A stretch of 64,000 bases of DNA from Brachionus koreanus (GCA_016987375.1 PJRA01000077.1:789328-853327); one strand, 5' to 3'; counted from the first letter of the stretch, positions 11,591-24,542 are shown. Notes: generated by a model from the sequence alone, not told the origin. Program-made: numbers and translations.

Positions 11591-11638
11591 CTGACATTTG
11601 ATTCATAAAGTGAATAAATTTTTGCAATGAAAATCCGA

Positions 11639-11861
11639 TGTAACACTAGAAAGCTCGAGGGATTTCTAGACCCTTATTTGAAAATTTGAAACTTGAATTT
11701 TATCACATATAAATAAAATTTTAAAAAGTGGCTTTAACTTGCTAGAATCGTTGATCGTAGTTTTTTTTTTAAAAATGAATAAATTTTCGAAGAAAATCTA
11801 AAAGTTAAAGTTCTGATATACAAGAGGTTTTTATGCTATTCAGCCAGGATAGCATTTCAGT
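11639..11861. mobile_element. TTAA-type MITE (family B), degraded copy
   Basis: The left end GTAACACTAGAAAGCTCGAG and subterminal TAGACCCTTATTTGAAAATT match the family B element at 25261-25487. Shared interior: TTTATCACATATAAATAAAA. The right end is decayed (TTTTTATGCTATTCAGCCA against TTTTTATGAGAAATCAGCCA), and TTAA is no longer intact on either side. Confidence 0.55.
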
Positions 11862-12535
11862 CAAAAATTTACCTTAATTTAAGTTGCTTTTCTCAAAAAA
11901 TGTGTCTTGTTTAAAAGAAAATTCAACAGTCGTTTGCCATGTAGAATATGTATTTTCTTGTTTGTAATAGAAGAAAAAAAAATGGATAAATTTGTTTTAT
12001 ATGAGTCACTATTTTGGATTAAAATTTACAAAAAAGAAGGAAGATTATACAAAAAAATTTAGTTTATTGTTAAAACAAAATAATTTTTATAGAATTTTTT
12101 ATTATTCTAATAAAGATAAGTTTGTCTATCAAATTTTGAACTTTTAAAAATAAGCAACCTTTTTGCTGTATTTTGTTATTTAAATTATAAAATCTCAAAA
12201 TTTCAATATCAAACAATTCGATGTTTAATGCCAAAACCAGTATAAAAATGTCCAAAAATTAAAATAAAATGCTGATCAATTATTTAGAAATATTCAATAT
12301 TTTGCTGCTTATTTGATCTCAAATAAAATGAATTCTATCGAACAGTTGTTAGTAAGACAAGTTTGTATCTTAATACTTTTAATAATCCAGTCTATACACA
12401 ATGAGAAAATGTTCTTTCGATAAAAATATTATAATTTGATGATTCAAAGTCATTTTTTAATCTAAAAAAATTTATGTCAAATAAAAGAAAAAATGCCTGT
12501 AGATATTTGATATCTAAGACTGCATCAATCAAAGA
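11862..12535. other. Intergenic and upstream region of formin gene
   Basis: AT-rich, without open frames worth calling. Presumed promoter/5'UTR of the formin gene. Confidence 0.4.
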
Positions 12536-15500
12536 ATGTCAATCGAAAATGAATATTTAATTGAAAAAACAATTTCGTCAAGTAATTGCGAACAAAATCA
12601 AAACATTCTAATAATAAACATAAATGAAAGCAATCACTGTTCTACGACGAGCATCAACTCGTCTCAAGCTTCATCATGCTCAAATGCTTCACTTGATTCA
12701 AACTCAATTTTCAATAACTTTGAATATTGGTCAAAATCATTCAACAATTTTGACTTAGTCAAGGTAGAAGAATCGTTTGATAGCGAATCACCCAAATTAT
12801 CAAAATTAACAAATCAATACTATTCACGTTTGTACAAACTGTTTGATACACCAAAAACAAATTTGAGTTCTCCAAACTTGATAGCCAATACGCATTTTTT
12901 GCACTCGTCTGAGACTCCTACCTTGAATGATAAACCAGCATCTCGTTATTCGCATAAATCTCAAAAAATGGACTCGACTCAAAATTATTCCATACCACTC
13001 TCAGTAGATTTTACTCGCAAATTAAAGCGACCGATGCATATACCATATTCTTTAGAATACTCCAATTCATGCTCGTTTCAAGGAAGCATTCTCGAAGACT
13101 GGCTCTTGCAATCATTCGAAGAGCACCTCAAAGATTCATCATCTGTTTTCCGAAATGAAATAAATTCATTATCTACATCGGCCACCAATTCGGCCACCAG
13201 TTTCATTATCGAATATAGCTACACACAAAATTTAGAAACTGACGAAATCACGTATATCTCAACAAACGAGCCGCGCAAACTCAATAGTGAAAGTTACAAG
13301 GCAGCTATTAACAGCTATGATGACAGTGAAATAAAAAAATCAGATTCTAGTATCAAAAATGATGAATATTTGTCGAAAAGACAAGAAGCCAATTTCTACG
13401 TTCAACAAATACTTACTGATTTGCTTGCTTTGGGTGTTATTGAATTCGATAGTGCTTTTGAAGGTGCCATTAATAAAACTTACAAGGTATTCATGCTTCA
13501 ATTAAACACTTAATTTATGAATAAAAAAAAATTTCGCCATTTAAAATTTCAATAAAATTTAATTAGTTTTTTTTTTGTTGTTTTTAGCCCAAAAGTGAAT
13601 ATAAATGGAATAAACCTTTGCAAGTAAAAGCAGAACAACCAAGAGAAGATCCAGTTGAAATGGGTAATTTTATTTTTTCATTTTTGTCGAAACTTTCTAC
13701 AAAAAAAATCATTTTATTCAATTTAAATAAGTTTAAAAAGAGCTGTTTAATTGTGAAAATTTGATAGCATAAATAAAAATAATCCTAGATCAAAACTAAC
13801 ACAGAATTGCGGGACAAATATTCAAAATCGTCTAACTTTACTTTAAAAAAAAGATTCTAACTAATTGACGCATCAGTCAATTATTTAAAACATGGTTTTT
13901 ATAAAATAAACTTGGTCGATTTTCAATTATTTTGTTAAAATTTCTATTTTTTATGGTTAATGGCCACAATTTTTCTTTTTTTTTATTAAATCAATTGTCA
14001 AATCCAATTGTTTAGAGCTGTGTAAAAAGATTATTTTTCTATTCATAAATATTACGTACAAAAAAAAATGTGCTAAAAAAAAACTGAAAAATCTTTTAGC
14101 AAAGTAAAATTTTTCATCAATTTTCTCAAAATTTTAAATGCGTAATTTGATTGTGAATAAAAATTAAGTAATTTAAATAAATAATTGAACCAGAACAGAC
14201 ATTAGCACTAATTTTTTTCGGATATCAAGTTTTGGTTAACATTGAGTTTGTTATGAAGACCCGATCAAGATCTCATTAATTTTTTTTGGGTACCTAGATC
14301 AGACTCTGTAGGCTTTTATCCACTTTTTTCATTTTATCAATTCAGATCTATTAGCTTTTTGATCAATTCTATCGGAATTGTGTTGCTAGCCTGAAAAAAA
14401 TGAGTAAAAGATTACAGAGTTTGATATAGGTATTCGAAAAAAAAAGAATGGATTCGGGATCAGGTCTGCGTAACAAACTCAATTCTAACCTAAACCTGAT
14501 ACTCGAAAAAATTCTGGGTCTATATCTCTAAACCTAAGCAATGATTTTAAAATTCGTAAATATGATCAAAAATAGGTTATTTCATTTTTAACTATTTTAT
14601 TAACACTAGAAGCACCAAACAAGTCAATTGACTCCTTTGAAAAATTGTTAAAACCTCGTTTCTTTTGAATGGATTTTTCAAATAAATATATCTTTTTTGA
14701 TTTATGTAGATTTTAAAATTTTTTTAAACAATAATATTACTTTATAAAATTATTATAGTTTTTTATAAAATATTTTTGAATTAAAAAAACATGAAAAAAT
14801 TCTTGGTGCTTCTAGTGTTAATCTAATTAATCATTTTTTACCTAGAATATTTAAATCTCATTTTAGCTCCCTCTAATATAATAAATAAATGAGGATTTAA
14901 CGAGCAAAGAAAACTGTCAAAACAACAACGGACTTTCTACTATTAAGATCACTAAACATAAGATAAATTCATTGTAAATATATTTAAACTCTCCAAAACT
15001 GAGAATTGAATATTATTGAATAATTTGAAATTAAACTTTTTAGTGAACTAGAACGAATTTAATTTTTATTTGATTAGAATCTAATTATCTTTCATCGATT
15101 AGTATCCAGTTGTAATAGAATCAATCTCTAAATTTGATGACTAATGTCTAAAACAGTGATTTTTTGATATAAATTGCATAAATTCTTTTAATTTGTTTGA
15201 TAAACAAATTTATTAATTAGTAGCCTTATTAAAAGACAAATCGAAATATCAAAATTGGCTTAACTCGGTTGGACTAAAGCTATTTTTTCAAAGTATTCTT
15301 ATTAAAGTAACTAGAATCAAAAATATTAATTTGAACGACTTCTGTTTATTCAAAATTAATCATCATTTGTAAAAAAATAAAAAAAAAAAATAAAATTTTT
15401 ATTATTTTTTTAAAAATAAAATAGATAAGAATAGAATTTAAAGTCAGGGTTAAACTCATAAATGTACAATGATTGAATTTGAATTTAAATCAAAATGATT

Positions 15501-18500
15501 ATTTAAAATTTAAAAAAAAAATTTCAAAATTTTTTTTCAATTTTAAAATAAAAAAATTAAACTCGTTCTATTGCATTAAAAATTTTAATTTCAAATATGA
15601 AAATTTCGCAATATTAAGACTATTTTTTTTTTGAAGCAGAAATAGTTGAAATATCGTACTTTTTGAATCTTATTATTTCAACAGTAGATTTTAACTAATA
15701 TTGTTTCACAGATTAAAAAAAATTCATTTTGAAATTTTTTTTCCTAAAAAGAATACTGTCGGCTTTTGGTTCAGCGACATTTTTCTTCATTAAACTTATA
15801 ATTTTAATCAACTTTTCTAAATACTCATAATGTTTATAAAATATGATAACCATAGACTATTTAAATATTTGAAATAAGAGCATTTTAAAAATGAAAAATT
15901 ATAATCTTTTTTCTAAATTTCTTTTAAGTAATTTAAAACGCTATGATTATCAGATTTTAAGGATGAATTTTTTTTCATCTTAACTCTTCTAATTTATTTT
16001 TGCTTATTTAATTACTGGGTCCATAAATGTAAATAATATTTTCAATTTTGAGTAAATTTATTTCACCTGAGCTGGACAAATTTCTTCAAAATAAAACTAA
16101 ACAAAAACAAACTCAGAATTTTTAATTCTATTTATAATTCTAACTTGTCAATGATTTATTTAGTCTTTTTTCCATTAGTTTAATAGGATGATATTCAATT
16201 TTCTTTTTTTTGCTTTTAATAAATCTTAACTTTTACAAAGTATTATCCGGATTAACTCTATGAATTTATTAAATTTGTATTCATATTTGAAGTTCAAAGT
16301 AATAAAAAGCAAAAGAAAAACTGAGCAAATGGTGAAAAAAAATCATTAATTTCTTTTAAAAAATATATATTGACAGTTTTTTCTTTATAAAAAATGCCTC
16401 CTTAAGATGCCACTTGACGTTGAAAAATTAAAGAAAATTTTTAAGATATATTTTATTAAATAAAAATTTTTATTTTTAAATTCAAAGCACACAGATCTTT
16501 AATTTCAAACTTGAAAAAAGAACATAAAGAAGAAATCGAATCTTTGAAAGTAAAAATTGTTTAAGTTGAATAAATTGAGTTTGAAAATTTCAATTGAAGA
16601 AAAAACATGAATACGAAATTTCCAATTTAAAAATGGACCAATCTGTAAAAATAATGGAACTTGAAGATAGAATAAAAAAAATGAATAATGATATAGACAT
16701 TTACCGAAAAAATTCTAGTGAACTCAAGAAAGAAATAGAAGAATTAAGAGTAAGATTTTACATCTTAAATTATTAATATCTGTAATTATTCAAAAATTAA
16801 CTAGAATTTAAATACGAAATTATCTAATGAAAAAAACAACCTGCAGACAAAACTGAATCAAGCTTTAGCTAAGCAAATATCGATTTCTTCTTCATCATCA
16901 GCGCTCAATGGATTTCCAACTGTAAACCAGTTATTTCTTAGATTAAATTTAATTTATAATATTTAGCTCAATTCTTGTCCTCAATCATCAAATACTAGCC
17001 AAGGTAGTAACCTAATTAATGGAATTCCATTAGCAGCACAACATCCACCACCAGCTCCACCTCTTCCATCATTGAATTTAAATGGTGTTCCTCCAGCACC
17101 TCCACTACCCTCATTAAGTTCAAATGGTGGACCTCCTCCACCTCCTCCAACCCCGCCACCTTTACCATCATTCAACTCTAGTAGTGCTCCACCACCACCT
17201 CCACCTCTTTTACCATCATTTAGTTCAAATGGTGGAGCTCCTCCACCCCCGCCACCTCCACCTCCTTTACCATCATTAAGTTCAAATGGTGGAGCTCCTC
17301 CACCTCCGCCACCGCCACTACATTTATTAAGTTCAAGTGGTGGTCCACCACCACCACCCCCTCCTCCACTATTAGGAGCTCCCGGCTTATCAATGCCTCC
17401 TAAATTCGGTATGCCTCCACCGCCTCCACTAAACGGTTTCTTAGCTGCTCAACCGGAACAAAGACCTATTTGTAAAATTTTACGCAAAAATCAATTGAAA
17501 TTTGTTAATCTTTTACAGCTAGGAAAAAATTTTGTCCAAAACAAGAGATGAAAACACTTTACTGGAACCGGATTCAAATTTTCAAGTAATTATTTTTTCA
17601 TCTTTTTTAAAATTTTAATTGCTTAAAAAAAATCTTTGGCAAAAATTTACATTTTTATAAAAACAATAAATTAATAAAAATATTCAGAATGATTTTATTC
17701 AAAAATATATTTATAAATGCTTTTTTTATTTACTATGGTTATACTGGAAAAAAAATCTTCGCCATGTTAAAAGACTTGTATATGAAGTTAGTAATTGTTT
17801 CCCTGAAAAAAATTAAATAAACATAGCAAAAGTGTTTTTTGATTAGAAGTATTCAAATTGGTTCAAAATAGGCGCCAAGCCATTGGATATCAATTCAAAA
17901 AAATGATTGATTGTTTAGATAGTTGATAAAAAAGTTCAAATTATTTAATAGATTTTTAATTTTTAGAGAATAATTAGCTTAATAGCGCTAAATTAACCTC
18001 TGAAAAATGTTTTAAAAATAAAAGCCATATTCTCAAATTAAGTATATTCTTTAAAAATTAGATAAATTTTTATTTTGATTATAGTAACTAAGTTTCAGAA
18101 AGATCGCTATTTTAAGAATGACTTACAAGGTGTATACAAGATCCTTTGAAATTAATCAATTGGTTTATAAGGTCGACATAAATATTTTTTTTACTTTTTT
18201 AAAAAATATTTAATAATTAGAATTAAATTAGTATAAAAAAATATCTTTATTTAAAAGAAATCTTAAATATAAATTTATTGTTCCTTAAAATTTGGAAATC
18301 AGCTTTGATTTTTGGATATATTTATAAAATACGAAGAATTTCACATGAGTATTTTTATCTTGTTATGTTCAAAGAATAAATAAAATTATTTTAGTAAATT
18401 GTAATCAAAATTTTAAATAATTAGTAAAAATGGAAACTACTGTTTTCTTTTGGCATTCTTCCAATGATGATGATGTTCAACCCACCAATTTTTTTGGATA

Positions 18501-20149
18501 CCCAGTCCTTACCAAAGAGTCATTTACTCAATTTTTTTGGTCACTAATCAAAACTTAATGGCTTTTTATTCAAATAAATTAGCTTACCTGAAAAAATTTG
18601 GTAAATAACTGGACTGGATATCAAAAAAACAACCTTATTTCAATCCAGACCTGATATCAGAAAAAAATTAAATTTTAATGTCTGATACATGGTATGGATA
18701 AAAATAAATAATAATAAATTATTAATTAGTGTGCTCAAAATAGCTTTTATTAATTAAATAAAAACTATTTTGTTTTAAATGGATAAATTAATATTTTTTT
18801 TGTAATGCACTAATATGAGCAAAATAAATTGAAAATTTTTATTCATTACATTTTAGTTTTTAAATAAAATTATCAAAAATTTAATTTTTTTTACATTTGC
18901 TAGAAAATCGGATGTAATTTGGTTTGATGTCGATGAAGCCGACATAGATGATGAATTTGTATCACAATTTGCGAAGCCTTCGATCAAGTCAAACAAAAAA
19001 GATGATAAAAAACTCACGAGACAAAACTCTATAATGAGTCTGAAGCCAGAACTTGTTAAACTGCTAGATTCAAAGCGCTCTCAAGCTATCGGAATTTTAA
19101 TGACCAGTCAACGCTTAGACGCCGGTATAATACGCGAAGCTTTAATAGGCTTTGATAATGAACTAATCAGCTATGAAACTCTAAATTCAATTTTTATTTT
19201 ACGACCACAGGAAGATGAATTGCGCATGATTACAGACTTTCTCAAGACAAACTCTGAAGAGCTTTTGGATAAGCCCGAGTTGTTTATGCTCGAATTGTCC
19301 CGAATACCTTCATTTGAAGAGCGCATGTTCTGTCTCGTTTATCGCAACAAGTTTTACGAGTCTATTTCCTCTATTGAATTTAGATTGAATAATATTAGCA
19401 TTCTATGTGATGATTTATTGGGAAATGCAAGTGTGAAAAAGATTTTGGGAATAATTCTTGCTTGCGGGAACAGTATGAATGCATCTAATAAATCACGAGG
19501 CGATGCTGATGGCTTTGATCTGGCCATTTTGCCAAATTTAAAAGATGTGAAATCGAAAGACAATACCTCAAATCTTCTACAATACATAGCTTGGTATTAC
19601 CTTGATAAAATAGATGATGATGTAACTAATTATCCACTGCCTGAGCCTTCTGATCTTAATTTTGTTGCTCAGGTTAACTTTGATGATATAGAAAAAGAGC
19701 TACGCAAAGTAAATAATGAAATAAAAGATGTAGAAAAAAAAATAGATATTGTTTTAGCTCATAAAGCAGATAAATTGGAACAATTTAAATCTAGAGTTAA
19801 CCAATTTTTGTCAAATGCAATCTGCGAATGCAAAGATCAAGAGGAAAATTTTAGCAAATGCAAATCAAAATTTAAAAAGTTGGTTGATGCGTTTATTATA
19901 AAACCAAAGCCCCCTGATCCAGAAGTAACACCGGATTATTTTTTCTCATTATGGACTGCATTTAGCAATGATTTTAAAAATGCTTGGAAAAGGGAAACAC
20001 AAAAATTAATCAAGTCTAGACAAAAACATATAAATCAAACGAAAAACCAGATTAAGTCGAAAGCACCCATGTCTAAGCAATCTGAGAAAAAAAGTATGAA
20101 AACTATTTTTCACCAAAAGCGCTCCGAAAGTCTAAAATATAAAAATTAA
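12536..20149 (+). CDS. Formin of the FMN/Cappuccino type (8 exons)
   Basis: Actin nucleator and elongator. CDS by hand: join 12536-13486, 13588-13663, 16488-16549, 16600-16749, 16805-16921, 16967-17471, 17519-17585, 18904-20149. That is 3174 nt, 1057 residues, with all phases closing. Exons 1-2 encode a Ser/Asn-rich N-terminus ending in a short conserved-looking block (FYVQQILTDLLALGVIEF). Exons 3-5 are coiled coil. Exon 6 is an FH1 region with many runs of 5-9 prolines for profilin-actin. Exons 7-8 are the FH2 domain (MKTLYWNRI, then KRSQAIGILM, then DADGFDLAILPNLKDVKSKD). The FH2 signature and the C-terminal FFSLWTAFSNDFKNAWKRE plus basic tail fit Formin-1/2/Cappuccino (Spire-binding type). 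There is no GTPase-binding/FH3 or DAD region as in diaphanous formins. The intron between exons 6 and 7 is only 47 bp. Introns 2 and 7 carry MITE-like elements. The upstream coiled-coil exon boundaries are the least certain. Confidence 0.85.
14190..14515. repeat. Imperfect foldback element in formin intron 2
   Basis: Left half (TTTTTTTCGGATATCAAG ... GGGTACCTAGATCAGACTCT) is an imperfect inverted copy of the right half (AGAGTTTGATATAGGTATTC ... CCTGATACTCGAAAAAA). Together they make a hairpin-like repeat with no coding capacity. A similar foldback lies at 18485-18672. No target duplication was found. Confidence 0.45.
14600..14821. mobile_element. TTAA-flanked MITE (family A), copy 2
   Basis: A 222-bp element within formin intron 2, TTAA at both ends, left TTAACACTAGAAGCACC and right GGTGCTTCTAGTGTTAA. 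It has 13 or more perfectly paired terminal bases. Same length as and inverted relative to the copy at 4290-4511. The well-matched ends suggest it is the younger of the two. Confidence 0.8.
18485..18672. repeat. Imperfect foldback element in formin intron 7
   Basis: CCAATTTTTTTGGATACCCA at the left pairs with the inverse near the right (TGGATATCAAAAAAAC), and CAGTCC...GGACTG-like blocks recur. Resembles the foldback at 14190-14515, so probably the same decayed MITE family. Confidence 0.4.
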
Positions 20150-20863
20150 ATTTTTTTATATTTGTAAATTTTTTAAATATGCCATTTTTTTATAATATAA
20201 ATTTTTATTTTTTTTTCTATTAATTTAATTTACTCGAAAAAGTAATAAACCTTTTACTTATTGTCATTTAATAAATTTTTTAATGAAAATTAATATTATT
20301 TTTTAAACTTAAAATCTTTTTCAAGTTAAATTAAAGTGACTTTATCTAAAATTATCTATGGTAGACTAACGAGAATTTCCAAATTTAAAATTCGATAAAT
20401 AAAACTTCCGTAAAGGCCAACCTTCATATTTGTTAGTCACTGAGTCAAAATGCAATCAAATCAAAATTTTTAAAACTAAAGACTCAGATTAAAAAAAAAG
20501 GTTTATATGATAATCAGTTTGGGATAGAATGTTTGCCAATTTTAAAATTTCGTTCTTAAGTTTAACTTCAATCTTGAAGATTTCAGGTCCCTTTTTTTTT
20601 ATTTGCACCATCTTTCATTAACTCCTTAAAGTTAATGAGTTTTTGTTTAATTACTTCATTGTCCGTCTGCTGAATTGTGGTTTGAGGCAATTTGAAGAGG
20701 CTTTGTCTTTGCCATTATCAAAAAATCATCAATCATCAAAGAAAAACTTAAAGTAAACCGACTTCAGTGAGTGAAAGCTTTTTTTAACCAGATTTTGACA
20801 AAATTCTTCTCCAATACAGCTTTTAAATATTGCCAGGTTGAGAACAGTATAGAAAAGAGTCTA
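20150..20863. other. Intergenic, possible old relic
   Basis: Formin 3' flank. From about 20590 to 20760 the sequence is less AT-rich and minus-strand frames give short coding-like pieces (for example LPQTTIQQTDNEVIKQKLIN), perhaps a dead element. Not identifiable. Confidence 0.3.
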
Positions 20864-21001
20864 GCCAGTATAGCCGACTAGTTTGTGTGTTAGTCATACT
20901 AGTAGAAGATCGAGGGTTCGAAACCCACTGAGGGTGAAAAAATCTTCAAAATATCTCTGTAATACGAGGCGCATGTTTTTAAACCCCTTTCATCAAAAAA
21001 A
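20864..21001 (+). repeat. tRNA-derived SINE, copy 3 (3'-shortened)
   Basis: Head GCCAGTATAGCCGACTAG, CAT at the anticodon position and B box GGTTCGAAACC. Then the shared body AAAATCTTCAAAATATCTCT to AACCCCTTTCATCAAAAAA, where homology with the other copies stops. The B box here matches the canonical GGTTCGANNCC better than the others. Positions between CTCTGTAATACG and AACCCC carry a small insertion (AGGCGCATGTTTTT) relative to copies 1 and 2. Confidence 0.75.
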
Positions 21002-21714
21002 TTGTAATTTTTCTTGCTATGAATAGATGATACATAAGCTTAATTTATAAAAAAAAAAACTTATTTTGCTAATTCGAATGGCAATTATTATTTCATCTTA
21101 GATTCAATTTCTCGTCCTAAAGCTTGATAAATTAATAATAAATATTTTTTTTTGAATTACACCTAATTTCATAAATATCTGTCAAAAATTTTAAAAAAAC
21201 TTACAATTTTCAAATTTTTAAATTTTAATCATTAATTAATTAATATTGAAATAATTCCATCAATTATTGGAAAAATCAGTATTTGAAAGGGATTGAACCA
21301 GGAGCGTTTATAAAAAGTTAAAATATAAAATTTTCATGTATTTAACCATCTTTTCAATGATTACATTTGAGATTTTAAACAAAAAGATTTTACTTGAAAT
21401 ATATTTTTAAAACATTCTATTTTTTTCGTTTTTCACTCTTACAAATAAAATTTTTTAATTTTTTTTACAATTTCTTCACGCAAAAAATTGCGTATTGTAA
21501 GTTTGATTGTTTCAAACTCACTCTCAAAAAAAAAATGCTTAAAATTGTCTGCTGTTACGTCATTATTAGAAAAAAGATGTTCAACGATGAATTGAAACTT
21601 TTAGGAAACCATTAAATAAATTTCATTTGTAATCGGTTGAATCTATTTTAGAAATCATGAAAACAAGAATCAATGATTGGACTCATCTCAACCAGCTCAG
21701 CAAGTCGTAACAAA

Positions 21715-21860
21715 TTTAATGCGCTATTAATGCAAAGCAATTAGAACGAATGTACGCTTCACTTCAAGAAAAATATCCTTCTTTGGTCAACCGAAAGCTA
21801 GGTTTCTTTATTCATGATAACGATATATCTCAAACATCTAGAAGAACAATGGCAAAGTAG
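21715..21860 (+). pseudogene. Mariner-family transposase scrap
   Basis: A frame reading QLERMYASLQEKYPSLVNRK then LGFFIHDNDISQTSRRTMAK matches the mariner transposase block with a conserved 'L..ALREK.P.LANRK...HDNARPHTS' pattern (second catalytic Asp region). Upstream and downstream are out of frame or lost. The invariant HDNARPH has decayed to HDNDISQ, so it is inactive. Confidence 0.6.
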
Positions 21861-22681
21861 AAAAAATTTCATCTAAGAGACCAAATTTTTGTCTAAGTTC
21901 AAAAGAAAAAAAGATTTTAGCTTAAAAAATTTTGATTAAATATTAAAACTGGGTTAATTAATAAATTTTTATTAGAATTCTTAGAAAAGAAAAAAATTAA
22001 ACTGACTTAAAATGATTAAACCCTTACCCTAACTAACTTAAAAAAATGAAAAACAGAGAAGACAAGTGTTTCTATGAAATATTATTTAGAGTAGTTCGTT
22101 TAGTTGAGTTGTTTTTCAAGTAATTTAAAAATTTTTCTTAAATTTTTTATCTTAAACCCACCCTTTTAGTATTCAATCTTAATTACTTAATATTAAATTT
22201 CATATAAATTTTCATTAGTTGGCAATAGCTTAATATTCATTTAATAATTAATTGAAAATCAGATATCATTTTTTAATGTATAAAAAGAAAAAGAGTAAAA
22301 CTTAAATTTAGTTGATTAATTTGACTATATTTTTTGCAATCTAAGTGATTTAAGTTTAAAGTCATAATTAAAATCAAAATTTTTCTAACAGTTTATCTTA
22401 AACAGTAAGTTATAAATAGTATCCTAGTGTATTAAAAAAAGAACTTTTATATCAATAAATTAAAATGACTTAATTAAATGTTACATAATTTTTTTGTGTT
22501 ATTTTGATTTATATGGTGAAGCTAGCAAAATTAATTAAAGATAATTTTTTTTTCACTAAAGTGAATTAAAGCAGGTTATCTTAAGTTTCTAACTTTTAAT
22601 TTGATACAGATATTAATCAGTGATACCGATTCTAAATATATAAATACTCAAATTTTTATTCTTGAGAAAAATAAACTAAAA
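21861..22681. other. Intergenic and upstream region of SLC6 gene
   Basis: AT-rich spacer. In-frame codons continue upstream of the called SLC6 start to about 22601 but have no protein-like character. No other gene seen. Confidence 0.4.
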
Positions 22682-24542
22682 ATGGAGACTAATTCGCATA
22701 GCCATCATCATCATCATCATTTGCATATTCCATTTGTGCATCATCATCATCATAACCATGTCCATTGGGACAATCCAATAGAGTTTTTAATGACATGTAT
22801 CGGTTTTGCTGTTGGACTTGGTAATGTTTGGCGATTTCCTTTTCTTTGTTTTCAAAATGGAGGAAGTAACTTAAAAATTGCTAATAAAATTTAATTAATT
22901 ATTTTAAATTAAAAAAAAAGGTGCATTTGTAATTGCTTTTGTAATAATGTTGTTCTTAATTGGCTTGCCAATTTTTTTTCTAGAGTTAACAATTTCTCAA
23001 TATTCAAAATGTGGACCACTCAAAGTTTGGAAAATAGCGCCTCTTTTTCGTGGTCTTGGCATGACTTCAGTGATGTTAACTATCTTTGTTTGTCTCTATT
23101 ACAACGTTATAATATGTTATTGTCTCATTTATTTGATAAGTTCATTTATGCCTAAGCTTCCATGGATATCCTGCGATAATTGGTGGAACAACGAAGCATG
23201 TTTCATGTCTAATGAAAATATGACTATTATAGCCACTGGTTTAGACTCTCCATCTAAACAGTTTTTCTATAAATTTGTCCTAGAAATGTCTGATGGTATT
23301 GAGTATCCTATTGGAATGAATTGGAAATTAGTTTGTAGTTTATTTGTTTGCTGGATGTTGGCATTTTTGAGTTTGTATAAGGGCATCCAGTCTTTGGGCA
23401 AAGTTTCCTATATAACAGCCATATTTCCATATGTAATGCTTTTTGCTTTGATAATTAGAGGGGTGACCTTACCCGGTTCAATGAAAGGAATTATTTATTA
23501 TATTGCAAGTGTTGATTTTTCCAAGCTGTTTAGACTCAAAACTTGGATAGACGCTGCATCACAGGTCTATTTTTGTTTAAGTATAGCTCAGGGAGGTCTA
23601 ATTACTCTCGGAAAACATAACCGATTTAATTACAATCATCAACGAACAAGTATTTTTGTTGTCGTGCTAGATGGTGCAACAGGATTGATAGCTGGTCTAG
23701 CGGTTTTTTCAGTACTTGGCTTTATGTCTGAAAAAACTGGAGTTGAAATAAGTGATTTGGCTGTTGGTGGTCCAGGTTTGTCTTTTATTGTTTATCCAGA
23801 AGCATTATCCTTAATGCCATTTCCATGGATTTGGTGTATATTTTTTTTTCTGATGATGATTACAATCGGCTTTGGTTCTTTGCTTTCTCTAGCTGAATGT
23901 GTTTTGGATTCATTTATTCTAATTTTCAAAATTAAAAAAAAAGTCAATAAAACTAAATTCCGCTTTTGTGCATGCATTTTTTTCTTTTTAGTTGGATGTT
24001 CTATGACAACAAAAGGTGGATACTATCTTCTAAATCTAATTGAATCATATACAGCTGTTTTGCCAATTATAATATGTGCAACGCTACAAGCAATAGCTTT
24101 GTGTTGGTGCTACGGAACAAAACGATTAAATGAAGATATTAAACTTATGCTTAATATTGAATTAAATTTCTTTTGGAGGATTTGTTTCAAATTTTTCACT
24201 CCTGTTTTAGCAATCATTATTGCTATTATAACTATCTCATCGAATTCTGAGGTTGTTCTTGGTGACTACAAGTATCCATTTTGGGCCCACTGGATCGGAT
24301 GGGGCATAATTTCCATTAATTTATCTCCAATTGTAAAATTTGCATGTACCGAAATTTACAAAAGCAAAATTTTGCAAGAATTGTATAAATTAACTCAGCC
24401 AAGACATGACTGGAAACCAGTCTTTGACGCTAAAAAGCCAGAAAATTCAGACGGAACCTCCTTGGAAGCACCCATTAATGAAAACCAAGAGAAACATGGA
24501 GAAAAAATAAACACTGGTTTTGAGTTAAATGAAAAATTTTAA
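22682..24542 (+). CDS. SLC6-family Na+/Cl- coupled neurotransmitter/amino-acid transporter
   Basis: CDS join 22682-22865, 22921-24542 (1806 nt, 601 residues; 55-bp intron, GT...AG). A plasma-membrane symporter of the LeuT fold. TM1 carries [18 protein letters not shown]. The Gly in AVGLGN, where monoamine transporters have Asp, points to GABA/glycine/taurine/creatine-type or amino-acid substrates. Next comes [19 protein letters not shown] (TM2 and loop). The large second extracellular loop has the Cys pair in [12 protein letters not shown] and one sequon (NENMT). About 12 hydrophobic segments can be counted. The splice junction makes NGGSAF from the usual NGGGAF. The first 28 residues contain 15 histidines in two clusters encoded by CAT/CAC runs, which is unusual for this family and suggests metal or proton sensing, or simple repeat growth. 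The start at 22682 was chosen because it begins this cytoplasmic tail. AATAAA follows about 45 nt after the stop. Confidence 0.9.

Noticed and set aside
16981..17175. Gly-rich frame on the minus strand
   Set aside because: Antisense shadow of the proline-rich FH1 exon of formin (GGN opposite CCN).
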